64,000 nt of DNA from Clavulina sp. PMI_390 (GCA_015039315.1 WIDE01000097.1:20392-84391); one strand, 5' to 3'; shown: positions 11,517-24,130, counted from the first letter of the stretch. Numbers and translations: made by a program. Notes: generated by a model from the letters alone, not told the origin.

Positions 11517-14417
11517 ATGAACGATAATAATGATCACGAGAAACCTCGTGAATCTCGTTCGCGAACAATGGGAAGCCGCACACGACTTGGCTCGTCTTTG
11601 GCCCGTGGTCCGAATCCGAGTCATCCTGGTGGCATGGCCGACAAAACAAGTCCGCACCAGCACGGCCGCCCTACGTTCAACATCAGCCTAGGTACCCGCG
11701 AACGATTCCGCTCGTTTATCCCCCATCCGAATCCGATTCAAACGCGTGATACGACTGCCGAAGCAAATCCACTCCAAACCAGTCGCTCTCGATTCAACAC
11801 CAACGTGATCAAGCATGACGTGTCTCAACACCATGGGCATGGAGCGTCTAATCCCCTGCTGCAATCTTGGCGCCGGCAACCTGAGGAGAGCGTTGCGAGA
11901 GAGTGAGTGTCAAGTTCTTCAAGAGTCTTATTTTTACATTTTTTGGTTGAGATTATTTCTAAATGGTTCGAATAACTCACTGATGATGAGTTTTGTTTGA
12001 CTTTGCCAGTATGAATATGACTCGTCGCTTTGGCTCTAACAGGACTCTAGTGAACGTGTTTGGCTCCCCTCTGAACTCTCCCCACGATGGACAACACCTG
12101 AATCATGGTAGACCAGCTCTGAAAATCTTTGAGCCAACGGCGATGCGTCACGAAGACGCCCAGAAGTTTCTGGTGGGACACGCGACCACTAAGTCCATTG
12201 GGCGGAAAACCCTGAGCGGTTCGGTCCAGGCTGGTGACCACGATCATCACTTGGACAATGAAGACCCCGACAGCAGACTCCGGCTCCCAACAATCCAGAC
12301 CCGCCGTGCCTCGAAGCGTACCTTAACGAAACCTGTGAGTAAAATTGAGATCTATCCGCCCCCCATGGAGGCCATTCACTATCACCTGATCCGTTGGGTC
12401 GTGCATCTTTTCTGATTACTATTTCCCTGTTCCACATGCAGAAGTACGATACAACACTGCCTAATATCGCCAAGGGTAGCCATGGGCATGATCCGCTCGA
12501 CAACAAGGACCCTCTCAATGCGGCCGTAACCCTGGAAGATTTCTACAAAGGGGTAAGTTCAGTCAGATTACCATTATGTGCATGCGACAACACTTTATAC
12601 TGACGAAAAGTCTGGACAACAATTCATGCTTCTCGAACTCTCAGATGGGCAACAAGTCCCAAATCGCCCTCCCTAAGAAGCTTCCACTGAGCGCTCTCAA
12701 GGCCCATCTTCTGCGCCAAGCTAGGCAGTATAATGACCCTTCGCCGCGTTCCGACTCTGTGGGTGGTGGGGTCTTCAAACCAAAAGACGACGAGCTTTAC
12801 GGCTTTGACTCTTTCTACAAGACCAACGGGGGTCATCATCGAGATGCCCTCTCGCGACTCCACCCTGATAGGGTTGCCCAGCTATATGCCGGGTTCACCA
12901 ATTCGCTCCAAGGTGCGGCCGACTCGGCTCGCGATGTGATGCGCCACAATTACAACCTCCAGGCGAAGCAATGGATTGTCTCGCCCGCGAAGATAAACTA
13001 TGCTCAGGCTGAGCGAAGAGGAGAGACATATCGCATGGATGACGAATACCGTCATGTGCCGTACGACGAGAATTCGCCGGCCAGGTCAATGCTCCATCAG
13101 CTTCGCAACTTTGCAGTCTCAGTCGCGGGCGAGGGGATCTACGGCGAGAAGGAGCAGGAGAATCGCAGGCTGCAGGTCTCTATCTGTCGCCGCCGGATCG
13201 GGGAAGAGCATAGACTCCGCGAGCGGGACGAGCTCCCTACACAAGACCTCGACGAGCGCGAGAACAAGGAGCTTCGTGCGCTTCAACATCTCGTACAGCA
13301 GTACGACTTGCACAAGGAGATGAGAAACGTTCACCGGATCCGGAATGTTCGAGCGAAGAAGCCTCTCGTCCGCACTGCATTCGTGCTACAGCACGAGGAG
13401 GCTCAGCTGCAGACGATCGTGAGCAGCAAGTTATCCGGCGCTATAAGGCCTAGCGAGACGAACGGCTCTGTGCTCGTTGGTCATGAGGCAATGGACGCTT
13501 GGTTCGCTGCTGAGGGAAAGGGTGCCGCTCGAGCTCGAGTCGAATCGATGAGTCCGACAGCTCTCGAGGCTCGCAAGGTTCGCAAGGCGGAAAGGCATCT
13601 GCTTGACACGTACGTCGCCGGAATGAGCACTCAAGCGCAGGAGCAGGCGCTCCGCCTCAATAACAAACAAGCGCCTGTTCTCGTTCCCCTCCGTCAATTC
13701 GTACTCCGCAAGCGTGCAATGGAGCACGTCAGCGGCGCAGACAACAACGAGCTGGCATTGGCGTACGTTGAATCGAAAGCCATTGAAGACAATTTCAAGA
13801 CCTCGATCACGAACGCTAAACAGGGCAAGAATATGAAGGCTAATTTGGACGCATTGACCAATTTTACAACAACAAACCTCAGAGAGAAGCTGGACGAGGC
13901 AGAGGAGCGGGTGCGCAAGGGAGAGCGGAAAGGAATGCTCCCGCAGGACCGAATGCTTAACGATCTTCGCGACTTCTACTTCAAGCTCCACAAGGCTATG
14001 AATCGCACCGGAAAGGAGACACCCAAGACCATGGAGAAGTATCATGAAGAGGCGGAGCTTGCAAGCCGGAAGATCACGACCTATCAGACACAGATGTTCC
14101 GCCCTCCCCATTTCCACGTTGACCCACGCGCCGTGAATGGGAGGGAAATGCCACGAGAGCTTGCGCTCTTGATGGCTATCAAGGAAGACTATGACGTGAT
14201 CTCTTCTCTCACCGCTCAGAGATCGAATCTCACCAAGGGTACGTGGAAGGATGAAACACATTACAAGCCGCCGAAGGGAGTCCAGAACAATGGGAACGCA
14301 AAGACTGTTGATCAGATCGTAAAGGGCATTAAATTGGCAAGTACTGCAGCCAGCACAGCCAAGAGTCTATACAACTTGTTCGAGTTTGGACACACTATCC
14401 TTGGTATGATTCCCTAG
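11517..14417 (+). CDS. Duplicated gene A: ~864-aa protein of unknown function
   Basis: Four exons: 11517-11902, 12010-12334, 12442-12552, 12645-14417. All introns are GT-AG and phases agree (2, 0, 0). The N-terminal ~270 residues (exons 1-3) are Arg/His/Asn/Pro-rich and probably disordered. The last exon is highly charged, with long helical or coiled-coil stretches, e.g. ENKELRALQHLVQQYDLHK and EAEERVRKGERKGMLPQD, then RPPHFHVDPRAVNGREMP. The C-terminus is mildly hydrophobic (SLYNLFEFGHTILGMIP). No signal peptide and no known domain are seen. The start is the first ATG after the conserved upstream block and matches the paralogue's MND start. An AATAAA at 14439-14444 follows the stop. Neighbour B has the same exon plan. 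Confidence 0.85.
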
Positions 14418-14438
14418 CTCGTTGACATCTGTATCCGA

Positions 14439-14444
14439 AATAAA
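14439..14444 (+). terminator. Polyadenylation signal of gene A
   Basis: AATAAA 22 bases after the stop codon, inside an element (CATCTGTATCCGAAATAAA) that is identical after gene B. Confidence 0.6.
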
Positions 14445-14490
14445 TAGTTCTTTACCGTCGCAAAACAATATGGTCTCTATCGCCTCAACT

Positions 14491-15511
14491 ATATAAGATG
14501 GGTCGGTGGCCGTATGTTAGGTGATAGGAGCCCAAAGCGTTCGTTCGAGATGATCGGGACATGGGGGATCGCGTACCTATCATAACGAAGCTAAACTTTT
14601 GGTAAACAGCAGTATAATGAAAAGATTAGTACTCAAATTCTGTTCTTCAACTCCTCCTATTCGCTTCCAGTGTTTCCTTCACGGCTCCTACACGTAATAC
14701 CCGCCATTACATCCTTGCGCGGTTGTTTGGTGGGTATGAGAGGGCGTGGAGGCAATGAACGCTATCGAAAACATCCTAAAAATGCAGTAGAAACACCTCG
14801 TCAGCATTTTAACGGGTCGTGTATTGGGGGTTGAAGTGACTGGTTGGTAGGACGTGGGCTCGAGCTCTGGTTGACCGTGGGAGACACTGTCCGGGAACGA
14901 CCATCAGTCCATTCGCGCGCTGTGAGGCTCTTTGAACCGAACTTATCGCGATGGTCACAGGTCACCAAGGCTGATGGCGTTGGGAGCTTATGAAATAGTC
15001 AAAATTCCTAGAAAAAATTCACCATAAATTCTCGAAAATCCTCGAAAATCCTCGAAAAGGGTGTTGACAAGCACGAACTAGTATTTGGGTCGAGAAACGA
15101 GGAGGGGGATCGCCCCCAATGTTTTCTTCATGTATGCGCGCCAATTGGTCGAGCAAGATATTTGTCTGCCGATGGATATCAAATGGAATCAAACGCTGCG
15201 AAGGCGAGCACGATCAGGCCCCAGGATACGTTTTATTGTAGGTTCCCGAGAGCGCTGAATCGGCGACAAATGGTTTGGCTACGTTCGAGCTGTGTACGAG
15301 GGGGCGTATTCTTCCTGGCCACATGTCACAGCGGGGTATGGACTAGTGAACTGACGGGCTCTGCCTCACAGGTCACAACCCATGAACTTATGCTTGTTCT
15401 CGTACAGTAGTTCACCAGGTCGTTCTTGGCATCGGCAAACAGCTCCCAGCGTTTGAAATAACTAATAAACTAGAATTCAAAAAACAATAAGAGCAACGAT
15501 ACCTTAGGGAC
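14491..15511. other. Spacer between duplication copies; small tandem repeat
   Basis: No gene is seen. A 10-base unit, CTCGAAAATC, is repeated about three times at 15031-15058. Short open frames (e.g. 15162-15410) have no coding character I can support. Confidence 0.5.
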
Positions 15512-16182
15512 TGGTGAAGAAACGTGCTTCTAAGCACAGCCCACTGGGGTTTTGGCTTCGAGTTCGGCAGCATACTCTCCAATATGCACCCAGGAGAGAG
15601 TTTCTGCATCCAATTACAGGTAACTCTTTCATGCGAGCATGCTGCGTTTCACCAGGCTTGCCGTAAACCCGTGACGAGGAACAATTCAATGTTTTATTTG
15701 CATGACTCGGCATGTGTCCGGAGTTATCAATCCGCTCAAAGGGACGGAGGAGAAAGACCCTTACGTAGCTGCCACGCCCCCTTGATCTCATGATCTACAT
15801 AGTTCGGAAGCGATAAAGGTGATATCCTGGTGCCTGAAGGTCTGCCGAACGGCTCCTTCTTCGGACATCGAACCATCCTCTTCCTCGTGCTCCTCTCCGT
15901 CCAAGGCCCAAGTTTCACGCCCGGCCCCCTCCTCCCCAGGGTATTTCGAAACCTGCCGACTCTTGCCCCTCGTTTACGCCCCACAGGCACTTCATCCTTG
16001 GACCTCCAACAGCTGTACTGCTGATATTAACTGTGATTGTCCAAGCTCGCTTCCAGCGATACGAAGCGACGATTCTTAGGGCGACTGTGCACTACGCCAC
16101 CCAGTGATAAAGTTTCCATCTCCGCTCGCGCTCCAACTGTCAGGCGAGGAGCTGTACTATCCTTTTGCTGTACTCAACAGCC
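15512..16182. promoter_or_regulatory. Conserved upstream block of gene B
   Basis: Matches the block before gene A. The core at ~15605-15740 (contains ACCAGGCTTGCCGTAAACCC and GACTCGGCATGTGTCCGGAG, both identical in copy A) is more alike than the first coding exons of the two genes. Confidence 0.5.
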
Positions 16183-19044
16183 ATGAACGATCATGAAGAT
16201 CACGTGAGACGCGCTCCCTTGCAGACGAAGAGAATCCGCAGACGAATCGTCTCCTCGAACACCCGCGCTCTAAACACGAGTCTTACGGGGGACACAGCCA
16301 CCGGAGAGAATTTCCCCCAACACGACCGCCCTCGTCTCAACACCAGCCTGAGCAAATACGGATCCAAAGTCCCAATCAAGCGCGAAGCGCCTGTGCTTCA
16401 TGAGCATAGCGGGCATGACAAAGTGTCGCACCCTCTGCCAAAGCCTCAGGGCGAAGAGGATAGGGAGCACCGACCTCGCTTGCGCGAGAAGAGCATTGCG
16501 AAAGCGTGAGCGTCTTCCCTCTCTCTTGTCTCCCAAGGTTGTGATCTCTGCATTCCTTGGTCGAGACGATTCCCAAAGCGGGTTCGCATAACTCACCAGC
16601 GATAAATATGATTTGATTTGTCAGTGGCAACAAGATTCGTCCTACCGTCTTCAACTTCAACAAGGCCGCGTCGGATCAACACAACAACCCCTTCTACTTC
16701 GCTTCAAACTCCAACAAAGATAGTCAAGAATTGAACCGCAGCAGACTAATTCGGGAAAAACCCGAGCCGACGATGGTACCCTATGAGGAGGTCCAAAAGT
16801 CTCTGATGAAATACACAAAAGGCCCAAAGCAACGCACAAGGAAGATCATTACTGGGAAGAAACCGAAGGGCGATTCGGTCCAGGCTGGTGACCGCGATCA
16901 CCACTCAGATAATGACGATTCCGATAACAAACCCTCAAAGGTTACCGTGAAGAAACCTGTGAGTAACTTCGAGATCTATCCGCCTCCATCGAAGCTATTC
17001 TTTATCGCCTAATCCATTCGGTCGTACTTCCTTTCTCGTTGAAACTATCGCCCTGTAGGTGAAAAAGAAGCTCGGTACAAAACTGCCTCCGATCAGTAAG
17101 GGTGGTCGTGGACACAATGCGTCCGATGAAGACGACTCTTCCGATGATAGCGCCCCTCTCGCCGTGACCTTGAAGGATTTTTATAAAGGAGTGAGTGCCG
17201 CGAGGCCACTTAAGTGCGCATGTAGGACTTGATACTGACCAAAGGTCCGCACTACATTCGTGCCTTCTTGAATATCTCAGGCGGGCAAAAAGTCCAAAGA
17301 AGCGCTGCCTAAGAAACTTCCACTGAGCATCCTCAAGGCTCATCTTCTCCGCCAAGCCAGGCAGTATAACGCCCCATCGGCTCGTTCGGCCTCTGTGGAT
17401 GGTGGTGTCTTCAGAGTGGAGCCGGACGAGATTTACGGCTTTGAGTCTTTCTACAAGACCAACAACGGTCACCACCGAGATGCCCTCTCGCGGCTCGACA
17501 GTGAAAGGGTTTCTCAGCTTTACGCTGGATTCGCCGATGCGCTCCAGGGTGCGGTCGACTCTGCTCGCAAGGTGATGCGCCGCAATTATAACCTCCAAGC
17601 GAAGCAGTGGAAGGTCTCGCCCGCGAACATAAACTATGTTGAGGCCGAGAGGAAGGGAGAGCTGTATCGCATGGACGACGAGTACAACCATGTACCGTAC
17701 GACGAGAAATCGCCGGCCAAATCAATGCTCCACCAGCTTCGCAACTTCGCAGTCTCGCTCGCAGGCGACAAGATATACGGCGAGAAGGTGCAGGAGATGC
17801 GCAGGCGGGAGATCTCTGCCTGCCGCCGCCGGATTCAGGAGGAGCATAGGATCAAGGAGAGTGACGAGCTCCCTACACGAGATCTCGACGAGCGTCAGAG
17901 CAAGGAGCTTCACGCGCTTCAACATCTCGTACAGCAGTATGACTTGCACAAGGAGATGGCAAAGGTCCAACGGATCCGGAACGTTCGAACAAAAAAGCCC
18001 CTCGTCCAAACTGCGTCCGTCCTTCAGAACGAGGAGGCTCAGCTGCGGAAGATCGTGAACAGCAAGTTATCCGGCGGCAGAAAACTCAACGAGACGGACA
18101 CCTCTGTGCTTGTCGGTCATGAGGCAATGGAGGCTTGGTTCGCGGCCGAGGGAAAGGGCGCCGTTCGAGCTCGAGCTCAATCCGTGAAACCGAGGGTTCT
18201 CGAGGCTCGCGAGCTTCGCAGAGCCGAGAGGGCCATAGTCAACAACTACGTCACAGACCTGAGCACTCAAGCGCAGGAGCAGGCGCTCAACAAGGACCCT
18301 GTTCTCGTGCACCTCCGTCAATTCATACTCAACAAGCGCGCAATGGAGCACTTCCCAAGCGGTGCGAACGCGAACGAGGTAGCGTTGGCATACAGCGAAT
18401 CAAAAACCATCGGGGATAGGCTCAAGGACTCGATCAAGACCGTCAAACAGCAGAAAATCAAGATGGAGGTCAAGTTGGATGCGTTGACTACTGTTACGAA
18501 GGCAAACCTCAGGGACAAGCTAGACGCAGCAGAGGAGCGGGTGCGCAAGGGAGAGCGGCAAGGCATGCTCCCGCAGGATCAAATGCTCAACGATCTTCGC
18601 GACTTCTACTTCAAGCTCCGCAAGGCTACGAACCGTACCGGAAAGGAGACGCCTCAGAATGTGCAGAAGTACCATGAGGAGGCGGAGGATGCGAGCCGGA
18701 AGATCACGACCTATCAGACACAAACGTTCCGCCCTCCCCACTTCTATGTTGACCCACGCGTGATGTTTGGGAAGGACATGCCGCGAGAGCTTGCGCTCTT
18801 GATGTCGATCAAGGAGGATTATGATCTTCTCTCTTCTCTCGATGCTCAAAGATCAAGCATAATCAAAGGCACATGGAAAGGTGACACGCCGTACAAGCCC
18901 CTAGTAAGGCCGAGCGGCAAGGGAAGTAAACTGACTGCTGGTAAAGCTTTGGAGGGCGTCAAAACGGTCGGTAGTATATACCAAGGAGGTAAGGGTATAT
19001 ACGAGGGAGGCACGGGTCTATGGGATCTCTTTCATCATCACTAG
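16183..19044 (+). CDS. Duplicated gene B: ~850-aa protein of unknown function
   Basis: Four exons: 16183-16505, 16625-16958, 17059-17190, 17281-19044, with the same phases and intron positions as gene A. The last exon aligns with A along nearly its whole length (shared GHEAMEAWFAAEGKGA against GHEAMDAWFAAEGKGA, and AEERVRKGER), while exons 1-3 have diverged. Exon 3 encodes an acidic DEDDSSDDS stretch absent from A. The extreme C-terminus differs in kind: A has a hydrophobic tail, B has a Gly-rich tail with a repeated KGIYEGG/YQGG pattern ending in HHH. No domain or signal peptide is recognised. AATAAA at 19069-19074. Confidence 0.85.
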
Positions 19045-19068
19045 CTTTGTTTCAACATCTGTATCCGA

Positions 19069-19074
19069 AATAAA
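19069..19074 (+). terminator. Polyadenylation signal of gene B
   Basis: AATAAA 24 bases after the stop, in the same conserved 3' element as gene A. Confidence 0.6.
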
Positions 19075-19115
19075 AGAGTTTTCTCAGTTTCACAAAGCAA
19101 TAGGATAATCTTATC

Positions 19116-21007
19116 GCCCTCGACCCTTCCCCGATATCTTTCCCACGGCTGATGCACCACCTGCCAGTCATTCCACCACCACCACCTCACATGGAACTCA
19201 TGGGTACAAGGCTCTTTGGGACATTCATCTATCCTCGTCGCTCCTAAAGACGTGTACACGGGCTGTGGCCCCGCCTTGTGCCCACTTTGACGCACAACAC
19301 GATGTTGGAGGCATTCATCACCCACAACAGCCACATGGGCTAGAGAGTGAGTGACTCAATAGAGTGGTAGACAGGTCACTAGTGAGTATATAAAACTCTT
19401 TTGATGCTTCATGCCATCTACTAAGAATGTTCCTTGTTCTCTATCTCCTGCTCAGAGCAGGGTTCGCAAAACTTACACTATCGTACACCGTACTATATCA
19501 GTGATGAAACTGGAGACGTCCACTTCAATGTATGCAACGTTAACAGCGCTACAGTGTTCCCGAATGCCAGTTCCGTCCTCTTCAATCCAGCGCGCAGCAC
19601 AGCCGTCACTCAACCGAACACCACCTGCCCGCCCTAAATGATCTCTTCTCTTATCACCCCAGCTACGGATGTGGTGCTGTGGGGCGCCGTGGTGATATGG
19701 TTCTCGATCATATTCCACAATACTGATCCAGCCCCCACGACTATCTTGGGTGCGACACATTGCCTGCCGGTACCACCACCCCAGCTTCATTCCTAAACCA
19801 TCCGCCACAACAACACACGTAACTCCCAGAGGCACTGCGATACCATTACTTGCTCTTCTCATCGACATCTATCACCTCCATCTCGAAGGAGCATACGACA
19901 TGCCCTGGCCAGCAGAACCAGGGTCCTCTCGGCGCCCACTGTGACCCGATCGATCGCTAGTCACTTTCCCAAGCCTATCGCACCGCGCTCGATTCGTCGA
20001 TCGACTCTTCATCCGATTCAGTATGCTTTACGCCGCCATGTGCATTCAGTGCCTCCAGGTACTGCAGTAGTATCATTCCTATAGCGCTCTCAGGCACGAC
20101 CCAATTGCATCCTCCTCCGAATCATAATGATGTTGGCTCCACTCTCTTTCGCTGTGATCCCCACTACCTGTTACGACCTTGCTACAATTACACTCGGATA
20201 TTTTGCTATCAACTGTCCAGGCAGAGAGAATCGGCCATCGATTGAGCGTCAGCCCCACCAACCCGCATCACCTGGCCCTTTTTTCACTCGATCTCTTCCT
20301 AGTGACGTTTATTTCGCTACATCGAACTCTGGAGCAAGAAGAGTTGAAGACCGATAACGGCGTCTGCTTTCTGTTTTCCTATTTTTCTCTCTTTCCACCC
20401 TCCCGCGCACGTATATGTGGTTCTCGTCCCAGAGTCCACACGACTCCCAGAACATATCCGTTTTTTCACTATTTTTCTTACAGGAGCCTCAATCTTACTA
20501 TTTCTACTCATCGAGTACCAGGAATCTGCAGGTTCTTGTTGTTCCCTAATTTTTCCGGATTTCCTCCAATTTTACCCGCCGCGCTGCGGACGAGTTGTGT
20601 AACCTAATACACAGCTCGCACGCAGGCTGCTGTCGTAGACACCGCGTCTCTTTCCATCTTCGTCTTCTTTACTCAGTCATATCTATTTGACTCATATTCG
20701 ACTCCTTTGCTCTCCAAGAGAAGCACCATGTTGTGTTGCAGTCGTCACTCTACATATCCTGTCGCGTTCCCCTGAGGCGTGTGTGATATCTCCTTCCACC
20801 CTCTCTTCCCTTTTTTTCTCCAGCACCCACTGTCATCCTGCGACTTCAGAGACAGCTATTCCTGGCAATGGCTAAGTAGCGACTCATATACGTAGAAAAC
20901 TGCCTCCCGACTGTCAGTGGTTTGGGACATTCATCCCAGCTTTTTCATGAGAATGCAACAGAAGGCTCATGATCGATCTCCAGAGTCTGGCGTTGGAGGT
21001 GTCTGGG
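19116..21007. other. Gene-poor region with one possible decayed secreted-protein frame
   Basis: No supported complete gene. At 19387-19395 there is a TATA-like TATATAAAA, and 30 bases on an ATG (19427) opens MFLVLYLLLRAGFA, which resembles a signal peptide. That frame stops within 26 codons, while the next frame continues to 19637 with a secreted-looking composition (CNVNSATVFPNASS, ending NTTCPP). This could be a frameshifted remnant or chance. The rest (19640-20900) is T/C-rich with no convincing exons. Confidence 0.35.
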
Positions 21008-23278
21008 CTATCCTTTGTAGTGAGGGGACGGAGTAGCGCCTGAATCAGGCTGAATCGGTGATATCTTCGTCGACCCCAGCGGAATGATTCGAGATAAGCT
21101 CCTGATGCACCCACTTTCCCAAGATAAGGCCTCCTCCACACGATGAGTGGTTTTCGATGATGAACCACAGCTTTCATTCGCAACAGAGCAATACACATAA
21201 AAGACATTCATATCCTGACAGTCCGCATAGTGGAAGTCATCGCTCCCGATCTCAGAATATTTTGAGGAATGACTCCCGGCAAGGATTCTCCACGTATCTG
21301 GCTTCGTTTCTGTGAGGTATAATGAGTCATAATGTGATCGTCGGGTGTAAGTTCATACACCCATTGTACACACACTGCGATTTGTAAAGTGTCAAGAATT
21401 CCCCTAGTCCCCAAGCCTTACGAAGTGCCTGCCAAATCCATATTCGTACGTGTGGACGTTGCGCACTGAAGCTTGTGGAACCTCTTCCAATCTCTAGAAT
21501 AGCAAAGGTCGCTGCATAAGTTGCGGTTGGCGCCGTAACAAGAATCGGATCTACTCACGACGTTTGACATTCTTTCGAGCAGTACAATTGTGTCTTACAA
21601 CGCGCGCACTGCTGACTGACAACCTCCAAGGTTTCGCATCCATAGTTCGAACAGAACGGGCCCTCTGGAATCTCGACTGCTTGGGCACGAGCTTCACGAT
21701 GAACAAAGTCGGCCCATCGCTTCCGAATTGGCAAGGGAACGTTCTCGTTCTGGTACATGCGACCATGTATGACCACCGACTGGCGCAGAAGCTTCTCTCT
21801 TAGCGGCCGAATTTCTGGGACTAAATGGTGCGAGCGTCCAACTAAAGAGGTCAATGTGCCGTTGATGAGCTCCTGTAGGCGATCTTCAGGGGGAAAAAAA
21901 TTGTGCAAAGTATAAGTGATAGTGTGTGTAGCCAAGCTTGGGACTTACCACCGAATTCCCAGTGAAGGAGAGAGGCTCTCTCAAGCAGAAATAATATTCC
22001 GCCATGGACGCTTTCGGATAGAAAAGCAATCCGATGGGCTGGTTCGGAGGATCTATTCAAGCAAACCGCCCAGCTATGGCCGAGTATTAGAAGAGGGGTA
22101 GACTCTGGAAGGTAGTTAGATGTGCCCCGCGACGGGAATTGATGCTCCTTGAATACCGTTAAAGAGCGACGAAGATATTGGTGTTCGTGAGCAGCGGAAA
22201 TCATTAACTTCGACGGTTCGTTGGTAATCATCGTGGCAGCGGCACAGTACCCGTCGATCTGTATAGTTCCACCGCATGCATCTGCGAGGTACAGTGTGTC
22301 TCCAATAAGTTTCATCGGAGGAATCCCCGTAATGCGAGTCACCAGCACCCTGATCCGCTCCGGACGAATCCCACTATTCTGCGCTCGTCCTCGAGCGGCA
22401 AGAACCGCAAGCCTCAATAAGGCGAAGGATGGTTCCAGAAGCTTGGGTGCTGATTCGATTTGGAAGAAGTCTTCCCCTGCAGAGTTGCCCGGGGGCAAGA
22501 GGTGGTGCTGATTGAGGATAGTAAATCTAATCAACAATTCGTATATCTGGGGACTGTGGAAGTTTGAGCGGAATAAAGTGGAGCATATAGGGTATAGCCA
22601 CGCTCACCTAAAGCTGAAGACCATTAGCGGGATGGGGGGAGGCGGTTGAGGATTCAACAGGCAGCTGATGATCCGTAAACTCTGGTAACGGTGTGATTCA
22701 ACAAAGTGAACAACAGTCCTCGACTCTTCCGTTAGAGGAACGGGAGATGCAAAATGCTTGAAATCCAAGAAGAGTATGATCAGTCGCTCAACGACGCTCC
22801 CCACGACGATTGGATCGAGCGTGGTGGCGGAAATGGTTGGATCGTCGGAATTTAGGGACCCCGCATGAACAAGCTGGTGCAACATGCTAAACAGAGTCCA
22901 CCATTGGATATCCATATTACTCTATATGTTCATTCCGTGAGGGCGGTCTGAACATGCCATCGAGCATATACGACTCACAGTCACAGAGGACTCGCAGGGC
23001 AAAGGCTGCAACTCCGCCTGCGGTTTCAGAGCCTCTAGCTCAGAAATAATATCGTCGATGAGGCCAATACGAAACCAAGCCGCCAACTTCTTCCGTTGCG
23101 CCGTCCTTAGCTTGTAATGTTTCGCCTCGGGCCCTTCATGGACCGCTGCCCACCGACGCTTCAAGTCTATAATGGAAGATGCGGCGCCGTGGGCTTCATC
23201 GATATCGCTCGAAGCCAAAAGAGCCCGCAAGAGCAAGGCAGAGACGACATCAGTGTTCGGAGCGTCTGGGTTGTCCAT
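21008..23278 (-). CDS. MYND-type zinc-finger protein (3' end unresolved)
   Basis: Exons 23278-22979, 22921-22608, 22553-21949, 21883-21559 and 21493-21450 join in phase and give ~540 residues. The first ~480 residues are a helical, Leu-rich region without a named domain. The MYND finger follows at ~484-524: Cys pairs in CSNYGC and CARC, then YCSKEC, and after the last intron DWKRFHKLQC supplies the final His and Cys. MYND fingers are protein-interaction modules. The end is uncertain: one splice choice ends at 21208, another (acceptor near 21288) gives a tail through CQDMNVFYVYC ending at 21008. The second is favoured by similarity to the upstream relic, which also carries MNVFYV. The start ATG follows the relic's 3' flank closely. 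Confidence 0.72.
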
Positions 23279-24130
23279 CGTAGCTGACGGGAGTCGTGCC
23301 TGAATCAGGTTGACTGGACGATGTCTCACTCAACCCCGGCGGACCGATCCGAGATAACCTCCTGATATCCCCCCACTTCCTCAAGATAAGGGCTCCTCCG
23401 CACGATAAGTACCTTGCGATAAGGGTCACGCGGTTTCCTTGTAGCAGGGTACTACACATAGAAGACATTCATGATAGTGGGCCCAACAAAAGGCATCACA
23501 TCCGATGCCATAATAATAGAGGAATGGGTCGTAGCAAACATTCTCTGCATACATCGCAGCATTTCCCCAAGGTGATTGAACTTGAGACAGTGTAAGAGAG
23601 AATGACAAAAAACGGCGACATACCCTCGTAGCATGACGCTGGAAAGGGAGCATTAGTGCCCAGAAAAGAAAGAAGCTATTGGTAAGGAAGAACGGAATGA
23701 GTATGACGTATCACTTGATAATATTACCTACTTGGCAGGCGCTCAGAACCCGTCGTCTGCTGGTAATGTTAGGAAAACCTAGGCCAGAAAAGAATGCGAA
23801 CCAAAAGAAGGACAGAGGGGGGGGGGGGGGGGATCAAGCAACTGATGACTCCATTGTTGATAAGGCATCGACCCAGGAGGCCTCAAGGTGTGCACAAGAG
23901 TATTACAACAGAGAAGAAAACACCATGAAAAAGTGAGCCGAGAGCACGATACTAACAGCCCCAAACCTGAGGATATCGGTGCTGTTCATGAAAAAGTCCT
24001 CGCCCGCCCGACGTAGATGAGCAGGCGGCTCAATCATGCGCTGCTCTGGGATGAGTCGGGGGGAACAAAGGACTCTGGAGAGACACCACCAGATTTGGGG
24101 CTGAATGAGCACGCTTCTCTGTATCCCTTT
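23279..24130 (-). pseudogene. Decayed paralogue of the MYND-finger gene
   Basis: Fragments in order resemble the neighbouring MYND gene: AGEDFFMNSTDILRFG (near 24000) against AGEDFFQIESAPKLL, and RMFATTHSS...MNVFYV (ending 23452) against RILAGSHSS...MNVFYV. The ~240 bp at 23255-23495 align with 20945-21215 (shared GCCTGAATCAGG and TCGAGATAA-type blocks). I found no MYND cysteines between the fragments and no continuous frame. The relic contains a 16-base G run at 23817-23832, which may also be an assembly weak point. Confidence 0.5.

Larger units (their letters stand above)
10812..14490 (+). repeat. Segmental duplication, copy A
   Basis: Direct repeat of 15512-19115. Homology begins near GTGAAGAAA-GTGCTTC, runs through the upstream region, all four exons and the introns, and ends after the shared 3' UTR element CATCTGTATCCGAAATAAA. 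Unit length is ~3.6-3.7 kb and the offset is ~4.7 kb. Boundaries are approximate. Confidence 0.85.
15512..19115 (+). repeat. Segmental duplication, copy B
   Basis: Partner of 10812-14490 in the same orientation, with the same gene order inside the unit (conserved block, four exons, shared 3' UTR element). Confidence 0.85.

Noticed and set aside
13431..14261. Minus-strand 276-codon frame
   Set aside because: Antisense to the last exon of gene A, whose frame is supported by paralogue B and by splice phase.
17002..17691. Minus-strand 229-codon frame
   Set aside because: Antisense to gene B exons 3-4; no independent support.
19427..19850. Aspartic-protease remnant
   Set aside because: SVLFNPARSTAV and a SYGCGAVG-like stretch recall pepsin-type proteases, but they lie in different frames and no catalytic DTG is visible.
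20179..20607. 142-codon plus-strand frame
   Set aside because: Phe/Leu/Ser/Pro-rich translation of T/C-rich DNA with no exon context or domain.
23817..23832. Poly-G tract as a regulatory G-quadruplex
   Set aside because: A single 16-base homopolymer in a decayed region; sequencing slippage is equally likely.
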